A DNA stretch of 5,236 nt from Clostridia bacterium (GTDB taxonomy: Bacteria; Bacillota_A; Clostridia; Oscillospirales; CAG-272). A program made the position numbers and the translations under genes. Shown piece after piece: positions 1 to 5,236 of this stretch. A model generated the notes under the pieces. The model saw only the letters and a list, made by a program, of their open reading frames with translations. It was not told where the DNA came from and did not search any database. Within the stretch, counting starts at the first letter, position 1. The number at the start of each line of letters is the position of its first letter. The stretch spans positions 1-5,236 of the forward strand of contig JAFUQY010000342.1 of assembly GCA_017472105.1 (NCBI GenBank), written 5' to 3'.

Positions 1-1948
1 CAAAGACGAATGCGGCTGCGGTCACTGCGGTCACGACCACGATCATGAGCATGACCACGACCATGATGACGACGATGATGACCACGACCACGACCACGAC
101 CACGGAGACAATGACGGGGAATCCTTCCGTCCGCGGGTGATCCGCATTGCCGCAGGTGCTGCGGTGTATCTCTGCGGCGTCATTCTCGGTGAGCGTTTCG
201 GGACTCTTCCGCACATCCTCATCATCGCGGCGGCGTATGTCATCCTCGGATACGACGTGGTCATCCGTGCACTGCGGAATCTGTTCCGTGGACGTGTGTT
301 CGACGAAAATTTCCTCATGACGCTCTCGACGGTCTGCGCGTTCCTCATCGGAAGTACCACGGAAGCGGCGGCGGTCATGCTGTTCTACCAGATCGGCGAG
401 CTGTTCCAGGATATGGCAGTCGACAGATCCCGCCGCTCGATTACGGAGCTCATGGACATCCGACCGGACACGGCGACGGTTCTGCGCGGCGGAGAATGGC
501 TGACGGTGCATCCCGATGACGCCGCAGTCGGTGAGACAGTGATGGTCAGACCCGGCGAAAAAATCCCGCTCGACGGCGATATTCTCGAGGGCAGATCCCA
601 TCTCGATACCCGCGCACTGACGGGTGAAAGTGTCCCGCGCGAGGTGTGCGAAGGCGACCACGTGCTGTCCGGATGCGTCAACGGGGACGGCGTGCTGAAA
701 ATCCGCGTGACCCATGCGTTTGCGCAGTCGACGGCGTCGCGGATTCTCGAACTGACGAAAAACGCCGCCTCCCGCAAGGCGAAAAGCGAGAAATTCATCA
801 CCCGGTTCGCACGCTGGTACACACCCGCCGTCGTGGTGTTCGCGTTCCTCCTCGCCGTGATTCCGCCGCTCTTTGACGGACAGTGGGCAAACTGGATCCG
901 CCGCGGATGCGTGACGCTCGTTGTGTCGTGTCCCTGCGCGCTGGTCATTTCCGTTCCGCTGACGTTCTTCGGCGGGATCGGTGCGGCATCGAAAAAAGGC
1001 GTGCTCGTGAAGGGCTCGTGCTGGCTGGAAACACTGGATCAGGTGAAAACCGTCGTGTTTGACAAAACCGGAACGATCACCGAGGGCGTGTTCGATGTGG
1101 TTTCGGTTCAACCTGAGGACGGCGTGACGGCGGATGAACTGATGAACCTCGCCCTTCACGCGGAGCATTATTCCGACCATCCCATCGCAAAATCCGTTCG
1201 CAGATGTGCCGGTGCTGCCGCGGATGAAGCCAAGCTCGCGGATTACCGGGAAATTTTCGGTCACGGCATCCGGGTTCTGTACGATGACGCGGAGCTTCTT
1301 GCCGGAAACGAACGGCTCATGGAGCAGTACGGCGTGAACTTCACCCCTGCGGAAGACGTCGGAACGCATCTATACATTGCATACCGCGGCAGATTCATGG
1401 GTTCCCTCACCGCCGCCGACCGCATGAAGCCGCATGTGCGCGAAACAATTGCAGACCTCAAACACATGGGCGTGGAAAAAACGGTCATGCTCACCGGGGA
1501 CGACGCTGTGATTGCCGGAAACGTGGCGTCGGATGCGGGAATTGACGAGTTCTACGCCGGACTTCTGCCGGATGACAAGCTGAATCTGCTGGAAAAGCTG
1601 ATGACGGACGGAAAAACCACGGCGTTCATCGGAGATGGCATCAATGACGCTCCTGCGCTTGCCCGTGCGGATGTCGGGATCGCAATGGCTGGACTTGACG
1701 CCGCAATGGAGGCAGGGGACGTGGTTCTGATGAACAGCGATCCCGCCGCAATCACGGAGGCCGTGAGAATCGCCCGCAGAACCCGCCGGATCGTGACGCA
1801 GAACATCGTCTTCTCGCTCGCCGTCAAGGGTGTGTTCATCATCCTCGGCGCCATCGGTATCTCCGGCATGTGGGAAGCAGTGTTCGGGGACGTCGGCGTG
1901 ATGGTGATTGCTGTCCTCAACGCGATGCGGATCCTGCGTAACAAATAA
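1..1948 (+). CDS. cadA: Heavy-metal translocating P1B-type ATPase, CadA/ZntA class (5' end outside window)
   Basis: Inner-membrane pump that couples ATP hydrolysis to export of Zn(II), Cd(II) or Pb(II). Motifs appear in family order: actuator loop TGES (620-631), metal-site CPC (929-937), phosphorylation site DKTGT with Asp at 1061-1063, nucleotide-binding HP (1178-1183), TGD (1493-1501) and GDGIND (1631-1648). A Lys in the penultimate membrane helix (1826-1828) and an Asp in the last (1889-1891) match the Zn/Cd/Pb subgroup rather than the Cu subgroup. Hydrophobic segments fit eight membrane helices. The frame is open from base 2, so the GTG at 137 is not the start. About 648 residues are visible against roughly 700-750 for the family, so one N-terminal metal-binding domain is probably missing to the left. 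The visible part starts with CGCGHCGH followed by an Asp/His-rich tract. Symbol choice between cadA and zntA is conventional; metal preference is inferred. Confidence 0.96.
   Translation, partial: KDECGCGHCGHDHDHEHDHDHDDDDDDHDHDHDHGDNDGESFRPRVIRIAAGAAVYLCGVILGERFGTLPHILIIAAAYVILGYDVVIRALRNLFRGRVFDENFLMTLSTVCAFLIGSTTEAAAVMLFYQIGELFQDMAVDRSRRSITELMDIRPDTATVLRGGEWLTVHPDDAAVGETVMVRPGEKIPLDGDILEGRSHLDTRALTGESVPREVCEGDHVLSGCVNGDGVLKIRVTHAFAQSTASRILELTKNAASRKAKSEKFITRFARWYTPAVVVFAFLLAVIPPLFDGQWANWIRRGCVTLVVSCPCALVISVPLTFFGGIGAASKKGVLVKGSCWLETLDQVKTVVFDKTGTITEGVFDVVSVQPEDGVTADELMNLALHAEHYSDHPIAKSVRRCAGAAADEAKLADYREIFGHGIRVLYDDAELLAGNERLMEQYGVNFTPAEDVGTHLYIAYRGRFMGSLTAADRMKPHVRETIADLKHMGVEKTVMLTGDDAVIAGNVASDAGIDEFYAGLLPDDKLNLLEKLMTDGKTTAFIGDGINDAPALARADVGIAMAGLDAAMEAGDVVLMNSDPAAITEAVRIARRTRRIVTQNIVFSLAVKGVFIILGAIGISGMWEAVFGDVGVMVIAVLNAMRILRNK
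32..103 (+). repeat. Asp/His codon low-complexity repeat inside the ATPase
   Basis: This stretch consists almost entirely of GAC/GAT and CAC/CAT codons. It encodes alternating His and Asp, then a run of six Asp (65-82), then alternating His-Asp from a near-perfect 6-base tandem unit CACGAC (83-103). Such His-rich linkers are known in metal-transporting ATPases and probably bind or buffer the transported ion. The tandem DNA structure could change length by slippage; that is inference. Confidence 0.85.
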
Positions 1949-1952
1949 AACC

Positions 1953-1981
1953 TTGCAAATTCGGCGCACCTGTGTTATCAT
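1953..1981 (+). promoter_or_regulatory. SigA-type promoter with extended -10, for the nucleotidyltransferase/kinase pair
   Basis: A -35-like TTGCAA (1953-1958, 4 of 6 consensus) lies exactly 17 bases from a -10 TATCAT (1976-1981, 5 of 6). TGT directly before the -10 supplies the TGn extended element. Transcription would start near 1988, giving a leader of about 15 bases. The promoter begins 5 bases after the ATPase stop codon. The gene pair can therefore be expressed separately from the ATPase, although readthrough is possible since no terminator is seen between them. Confidence 0.65.
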
Positions 1982-2002
1982 GTAGAAAAACGGAGGTGCG
2001 CC
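1963..2002 (+). repeat. 9-bp perfect inverted repeat spanning the promoter and ribosome binding site
   Basis: GGCGCACCT (1963-1971) is the exact reverse complement of AGGTGCGCC (1994-2002), separated by 22 bases. The left arm lies between the -35 and -10 elements; the right arm covers the 3' half of the Shine-Dalgarno sequence and ends immediately before the ATG at 2003. No T-tract follows, so it is not an intrinsic terminator. It may be an operator, or an RNA stem that forms only in transcripts begun upstream of 1963. The arms are seen directly; the function is inferred. Confidence 0.6.
1992..1998 (+). promoter_or_regulatory. Strong ribosome binding site for the nucleotidyltransferase
   Basis: GGAGGTG is a near-ideal Shine-Dalgarno sequence. 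Its GGAGG core ends 6 bases before the ATG at 2003, which fixes the start of the gene. It overlaps the right arm of the inverted repeat at 1994-2002. Confidence 0.8.
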
Positions 2003-2728
2003 ATGCTTGTTTCTGTAAACCGATTCACGGATGCGGTCTGCGCGGTTGTCCCGGACTGTACCGTGTATCTCACCGGATCTGCCGCCGCGGGTGACTATCG
2101 CCATGGCTGGTCGGACATTGATATGCTCTTTCTCACGCGCACGGAGCTGACCGCGGATACGGCTTCGGCTCTCGTGAATCTCAGACAGACATACGCGGAT
2201 GACCCGTATATCCCGAGAATTGAGGGCGGAATTGTGTCAGCGGACGCGTTTCTCAGCGGTGCGGAGACTGTCGCGGTCTATTGGGGAACGTCCGGTCAGC
2301 GGATCTGCGGCGGATACACAAGCGACTGCTTTACGCTCGCACAGGCGGAAAACTGGATCTGCCTGCGCGGTGAGGATGTGCGTCACAGGATTCCGATGCC
2401 GTCACCGGATGCACTGTACGCCGGCGTGAAGCGTCACTGGGAGACAATCCGGGACTACGCCGCGCGGACGCAGAATCCCATGTACCGGTGCGGCTGGATG
2501 CTCGACATTGCGCGGTGCCTGTACACGCTGAAAACCGGACGGGTTGCCGCGAAAACGTACGCAGGAGAATATGCACTGCGGAACGGGTGGTGTCCCGATG
2601 CGGATGCACTCCGGGATGCGCTGGCGGTGCGGTACGATCCTTCCCGGACGAGGCACATCACCGACGAAGCCATCGCGGACTTCAATGCCGTACTCGGGGA
2701 CGCACTGACGAAAGGAATGAAACCATGA
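2003..2728 (+). CDS. AadA/ANT-like nucleotidyltransferase with C-terminal helical (DUF4111-like) domain
   Basis: A 241-residue cytosolic protein of the Pol-beta-like nucleotidyltransferase fold, close in layout to aminoglycoside adenylyltransferases ANT(3'')/ANT(9), which are about 260 residues. The signature is Gly25-Ser26 followed by Asp38-x-Asp40 (GDYRHGWSDID), the pair that holds Mg-NTP. Glu74, in an RIEGGIV strand, sits where ANT(3'') enzymes have the third acidic residue that acts as base. An LRGEDV turn is at 121-126. The C-terminal helical part from about 138 includes LDIARCLYTLKTG (167-179) followed by AGEYAL, typical of the AadA C-terminal domain. The gene has its own promoter and a strong ribosome binding site, and its stop overlaps the next start (ATGA). 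The fold is secure. The substrate is not: an aminoglycoside, another antibiotic or an endogenous metabolite are all possible, so no aad symbol is given. Confidence 0.88.
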   Translation: MLVSVNRFTDAVCAVVPDCTVYLTGSAAAGDYRHGWSDIDMLFLTRTELTADTASALVNLRQTYADDPYIPRIEGGIVSADAFLSGAETVAVYWGTSGQRICGGYTSDCFTLAQAENWICLRGEDVRHRIPMPSPDALYAGVKRHWETIRDYAARTQNPMYRCGWMLDIARCLYTLKTGRVAAKTYAGEYALRNGWCPDADALRDALAVRYDPSRTRHITDEAIADFNAVLGDALTKGMKP

Positions 2729-3645
2729 CCGACGAAATCCGACACCTGATGCGCCGCGCGGGACTTGGGAAGCTGATCCGTGACCCGGAAGTTCTCACCG
2801 GCGGGCATCTCCACCGCATGTTCGGCGTCACAACGGAGCGCGGCAGATTCGCCGTCAAACAGCTCAACCCGGAAATTATGGCACGCCCCGATGCGATGGA
2901 CAATTTCATCCGTTCCGAGGAGATTGCGCACATGGCATCTTCGGTGATTCCTGCATGTGCCGCAGTTATCGTGGACGGCTGTCCCGTTGTGCATCTGGAG
3001 CACCGGTGGATGATATTTCCGCATATAGACGGCGTCACGGTCCCGGACACGGAAATCACAGCGGAAATGGCGCACAAGATCGGCGGAATTCTCGCAAAGC
3101 TCCACGGAATGACGGCACTGCCCGATGAAACTGCGGATCAGCGGCGCATCCGTGTCTGGCGGGAAGAGGACGATCCCAGGCATTTTCAGCTGTACAACCG
3201 CTGGGAATCGCTTCGTGTGCGGAAAATCTGCGGCAGAACCGTCCTCAGTCACCGCGATCTGGAGCCGAAAAACATCCTGTGGCAGAGCGGAAATCCGACT
3301 CTCATCGACTGGGAAGCCGCCGGAAAAACCAACGCCGCAGAGGATCTCTTCACGACCGCGCTGTACCATTCCCGGACACCGGACGGCATTTCAGCGGAGC
3401 GGTTCGGCGCGTTCTTCCGGGGTTACTTCACCATCGCATCCGCGGCGGATTTTGCCGGATGTGACTGGGATGCGGTGTCGCGGTGTTACTATGATCTCAC
3501 GGACTGGCTGGCGTACAATCTGACCCGCGAAGACCGGGAACTGGGACTTGAGCAGGCAGAATGGGCGCGGAATGAGCTGATCCGGTTCGATGACGCACGG
3601 CAGACGCTTCTCGGATGCATCCGGGATTTAACGGATATGACGTAA
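2725..3645 (+). CDS. APH-family (aminoglycoside/choline kinase-like) phosphotransferase
   Basis: A 306-residue protein with the APH/protein-kinase-like fold, predicted to transfer phosphate from ATP to a small molecule. Lys45 in FAVKQL is the probable ATP-phosphate lysine. HIDG is a hinge-like segment. The Brenner-type catalytic loop HRDLEPKN (176-183) carries Asp178 and Asn183. IDWEAAG (194-200) supplies the metal-binding Asp195. Length fits the family. I chose the ATG at 2725 although the frame is open further upstream, because it overlaps the preceding stop as ATGA and has an AAAGGA ribosome binding site at 2711-2716, 8 bases before it. The two genes are therefore translationally coupled and probably act on one substrate or pathway. 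No terminator follows. The substrate is unknown; resistance is one option, choline/ethanolamine-like or sugar kinase activity another. Confidence 0.88.
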   Translation: MTDEIRHLMRRAGLGKLIRDPEVLTGGHLHRMFGVTTERGRFAVKQLNPEIMARPDAMDNFIRSEEIAHMASSVIPACAAVIVDGCPVVHLEHRWMIFPHIDGVTVPDTEITAEMAHKIGGILAKLHGMTALPDETADQRRIRVWREEDDPRHFQLYNRWESLRVRKICGRTVLSHRDLEPKNILWQSGNPTLIDWEAAGKTNAAEDLFTTALYHSRTPDGISAERFGAFFRGYFTIASAADFAGCDWDAVSRCYYDLTDWLAYNLTREDRELGLEQAEWARNELIRFDDARQTLLGCIRDLTDMT

Positions 3646-3662
3646 TTCGTAACACAATCGAC

Positions 3663-3691
3663 TTGAATTTGCCGGCAGATTCTGCTATACT
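3663..3691 (+). promoter_or_regulatory. SigA-type promoter with extended -10, for the membrane protein/GNAT pair
   Basis: TTGAAT (3663-3668, 4 of 6 consensus) is 17 bases from TATACT (3686-3691, 5 of 6), and TGC just before the -10 gives the TGn extended element. The predicted transcription start is near 3698, about 30 bases before the ATG at 3728. An 11-base palindrome, GCAGATTCTGC (3675-3685), abuts the -10; it is short enough to occur by chance. Confidence 0.7.
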
Positions 3692-3727
3692 GATACAAGC
3701 AAAGCAAAAGGACGGAATCGAGACGAA

Positions 3728-4579
3728 ATGGAAGACAACAGAAACAAAAGCCCGCAGAATCCGGGAGAGAACGAATCCAACGCGGCAAAACGGATCCGGA
3801 TGCTCGGCGAGGAAGTCGGAGAAGATACTCCGGTTGACGAAAAGGAAATCAACAAATGGGAAAACTTCTGGTACCACCACAAGTGGAAGGTCATCATCAT
3901 CGGATTTTTCTCCTTTATGATTATCACGGCGACGGCACAGTTCATCGGTCAGCAGAACCCGGACGTGAATCTGATGTACTCCGGCCCGGATTATATCACG
4001 CCGAATCAGAATCAGGCGTTTTGCAGTGTGCTCGAGCAGCTGATGCCCGACTACAACGGGGACGGTGAGCTCTACGCACAGCTGAACGATCTGGTGTACC
4101 TGACCGCCGGACAGCTCGCGGTAAAGGAAGCTGAGGCACTGGAATACGGCGACACCTACTCCATCGACCGGACGGCAAACCGACAGGCGGAGGAGCGCTT
4201 CACGTACGAAATCTTCGGTGCGGAGTCTCCCTTGTGCATTCTCGCGCAGGATCAGTACGACATGGTCAAGGGCGAGGGCGGATTCATGCCCCTGAAGGAG
4301 CTTTACGAGGACGGCGAATACACCGACCCCGACGGCGCCATCGACGATTACGGCGTGCGTCTGAAGGAAACGAAGCTGGGGAAGTTCTACGACTCGGTCA
4401 AAATATTCCCGGATGACGCGGTGCTCTGCCTGAGACGCGTTCCCACGATGTCTGCAATCACGGGCAGGGAAAAAGCAGAAATCAAGCATGAATACCACAA
4501 GGACATCTTCCGCCGGATTCTCGCGTTTGAGTATCCCGAAGGCTATGTCGAACCGGCAGAAACGGACGCTGACGCATGA
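3728..4579 (+). CDS. Single-pass membrane protein of unknown function, extracytoplasmic C-terminal domain
   Basis: I do not recognise a named family. The 283-residue protein has a hydrophilic, charged N-terminal part (1-50), a basic/aromatic patch WYHHKWK (48-54), one hydrophobic helix at about 55-74, and a long acidic C-terminal domain. The positive charges before the helix predict an uncleaved signal anchor with the C-terminus outside; there is no lipobox. DYNGDGE (108-114) resembles a DxNxDG calcium-binding loop. The region from about 155 to 240 (GAESPLCILAQ, GGFMPLKELYEDG, FPDDAVLCLRRVP) vaguely recalls the C-terminal lobe of solute-binding proteins, a weak impression only. Three Cys (99, 170, 234) lie in the outer domain. 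The ribosome binding site is ordinary to weak: AAAGGA (3707-3712) is 15 bases away and CGGAA is closer; no alternative start lies in the leader. Its stop overlaps the next start as ATGA. Confidence 0.85.
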   Translation: MEDNRNKSPQNPGENESNAAKRIRMLGEEVGEDTPVDEKEINKWENFWYHHKWKVIIIGFFSFMIITATAQFIGQQNPDVNLMYSGPDYITPNQNQAFCSVLEQLMPDYNGDGELYAQLNDLVYLTAGQLAVKEAEALEYGDTYSIDRTANRQAEERFTYEIFGAESPLCILAQDQYDMVKGEGGFMPLKELYEDGEYTDPDGAIDDYGVRLKETKLGKFYDSVKIFPDDAVLCLRRVPTMSAITGREKAEIKHEYHKDIFRRILAFEYPEGYVEPAETDADA

Positions 4580-5100
4580 TGGATATCACGCTGAAACCGC
4601 TGATGCTGTCTGACTGCACAGACGATCTTCTCCTGCATTTCCGGCATTGCAAAGCGATCAGAAAACAGTGGATCCGCTCGGGTAAGGACTGGATTCTGAC
4701 GGAAAAAACGGATGTGCGTCAATGGTCGGATGAGAAGAAGCACTGGATTCCGTCGTATCTGAAAGCACAGCTTGAGCGGAACGGATCGGTGACCGGGGCT
4801 TATGACGGTGCTGTGCTTGTCGGATTTTCTGCAGTGGACGGTGAACTGTACGAAGGATACGCCAATCTGACCATGTTGTTTGTGGACGACGAAAAACAGG
4901 GATTGGGAATTGGCAGACTTCTGTTCCGTGCGGCATGTGAAGCGGCAGCAGGACTCGGTGCGGATCGCCTGTACATCTCTGCTATTCCGTCCGTGGAAAC
5001 TGTCGCGTTCTATCAGGCTGTCGGATGCCGTGACGTGGAAGTACTTGAGCCGTTCGTCGATACGGAATTTGATCGCCCTATGGCAATTGATCTGAAATAA
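4576..5100 (+). CDS. GNAT-family N-acetyltransferase
   Basis: A 174-residue protein with the GNAT fold, predicted to move an acetyl group from acetyl-CoA to an amine. Motif A is clear: strand NLTMLFVDDEKQ followed by the pyrophosphate-binding loop QGLGIG (108-113) and helix RLLFRAACEAA. Motif B is represented by LYISAIPSVETVAFYQAVGC (132-151), with a Ser-x-x-Thr/Phe-Tyr arrangement typical of the family. The N-terminal half, which sets substrate choice, is rich in Trp and Lys and not recognisable. The start overlaps the previous stop by 4 bases and has no strong ribosome binding site, so translation probably depends on coupling to the membrane-protein gene. A second ATG at 4579 is an equally possible start. 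A terminator follows directly. The acceptor could be a protein, an amino acid or a drug. Confidence 0.9.
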   Translation: MMDITLKPLMLSDCTDDLLLHFRHCKAIRKQWIRSGKDWILTEKTDVRQWSDEKKHWIPSYLKAQLERNGSVTGAYDGAVLVGFSAVDGELYEGYANLTMLFVDDEKQGLGIGRLLFRAACEAAAGLGADRLYISAIPSVETVAFYQAVGCRDVEVLEPFVDTEFDRPMAIDLK

Positions 5101-5103
5101 CAA

Positions 5104-5151
5104 AAAACGGAGCATCCCATTTTTCAGTGGGACGTTCCGTTTTCTCGTTTT
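5104..5151. terminator. Intrinsic terminator, probably bidirectional
   Basis: Arms 5104-5120 and 5127-5143 form a 17-pair stem with two G-U pairs and one A-C mismatch, closed by a 6-base loop. The core is ACGGAG...CCCA with its complement GTGGGA...TTCCGT. On the + strand it lies just after the GNAT stop and ends in T-rich sequence (5140-5143, 5148-5151). On the - strand it lies 6 bases past the stop of the convergent gene and ends in six T (opposite 5102-5107). It can thus end both converging transcripts. Confidence 0.88.
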
Positions 5152-5236
5152 ACAGGGATTCTGCCGCCGCGACGTATTTTCTCGCCAGAGCGGTGATGGC
5201 GGCGTAGTCTCCCGCTTTGATTTTTTCCTTGTTCAC
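5150..5236 (-). CDS. C-terminal fragment of a convergent gene, possibly a KDPG/KHG-type aldolase (5' part outside window)
   Basis: Reading from the right edge on the - strand, 28 codons without a stop lead to TAA at 5152-5150, placed just ahead of the bidirectional terminator. The visible tail reads VNKEKIKAGDYAAI followed by TALARKYVAAAESL. The pattern 'hydrophobic-Lys-Ala-Gly-Asp-aromatic-x-x-Ile-x-x-Leu-Ala-Arg' recalls the C-terminus of 2-dehydro-3-deoxyphosphogluconate/4-hydroxy-2-oxoglutarate aldolases of Firmicutes, but 28 residues are too few to be sure. That a real gene ends here is likely, given the codon pattern and terminator position; the function is a guess. The GTG at the very edge need not be its start. 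Confidence 0.5.
   Translation of the reverse strand: MNKEKIKAGDYAAITALARKYVAAAESL

Noticed and set aside
32..103. CRISPR-like or intergenic tandem repeat
   Set aside because: The units are 6 bases without spacers and are explained by His/Asp codons in an open coding frame.
137..139. GTG as the start of the ATPase
   Set aside because: The same frame is open to the left edge and encodes a plausible metal-binding Cys/His segment, so the true start lies outside the window.
1370..2104. 244-codon open frame on the - strand across the ATPase end
   Set aside because: Shadow of the ATPase ATP-binding region; it also crosses the intergenic promoter and has no family features.
2488..2724. Upstream extension of the kinase reading frame
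   Set aside because: It overlaps the nucleotidyltransferase C-terminal domain in another frame. The ATG at 2725 has a ribosome binding site and the ATGA overlap, and the APH domain begins just after it.
2455..3369. 304-codon open frame on the - strand opposite the kinase gene
   Set aside because: It lies antisense to two genes with intact catalytic motifs, its translation has no recognisable domain, and GC-rich coding DNA often leaves the opposite strand open.
3612..3623. Perfect 12-base palindrome CGGATGCATCCG near the end of the kinase gene
   Set aside because: About one such palindrome is expected by chance in a window this long, it lies in coding sequence, and no T-tract follows.
3675..3685. 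11-base palindrome next to the second -10 element as an operator
   Set aside because: Five-base arms occur often by chance and nothing else in the leader supports a repressor site.
3497..4498. 333-codon open frame on the - strand opposite the membrane-protein gene
   Set aside because: It spans the end of the kinase gene, a promoter and most of the next gene. The + strand genes have overlap coupling and, for the kinase, clear motifs; the antisense product shows none.

Overview
The window carries four complete genes and one partial gene on the + strand, plus a second partial gene on the - strand at the right edge. The base composition is GC-rich, the coupled genes overlap by 4 bases, and a strong GGAGG-type ribosome binding site precedes one gene. 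The two promoters look SigA-like with extended -10 elements. Together with the CadA/ZntA-style pump, this suggests a moderately high-GC member of the Clostridia, such as an Oscillospiraceae-like gut or anaerobic bacterium. That placement is an inference from style; no rRNA or marker gene is present.

Left (1-1948): most of a P1B-type heavy-metal efflux ATPase (Zn/Cd/Pb class). Its reading frame runs off the left edge. The visible part begins with a Cys/Gly/His cluster and an Asp/His-rich low-complexity stretch, presumably a metal-binding linker after an N-terminal domain that lies outside the window. No terminator is visible behind it.

Middle (1949-3645): a short intergenic region with its own promoter drives two coupled genes. 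The first is an ANT/AadA-type nucleotidyltransferase and the second an APH-fold kinase. They share an ATGA stop/start overlap and look like a small-molecule modification pair; the substrate cannot be read from sequence. A 9-bp inverted repeat has its left arm between the -35 and -10 elements and its right arm over the ribosome binding site. It could act as an operator, or as an RNA structure that hides the ribosome binding site only in readthrough transcripts from the ATPase.

Right (3646-5100): a second promoter precedes a single-pass membrane protein of unknown function, which overlaps a GNAT acetyltransferase by 4 bases. A strong hairpin with T-tracts on both sides follows at 5104-5151 and probably terminates transcription from both directions. 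The C-terminal 28 codons of a convergent gene end at 5150; they loosely resemble the tail of a KDPG/KHG-type aldolase.

No CRISPR, RNA gene, insertion sequence, phage gene or attachment site was seen. The least-explained parts are the ANT/APH pair with its inverted repeat and the membrane-protein/GNAT pair.
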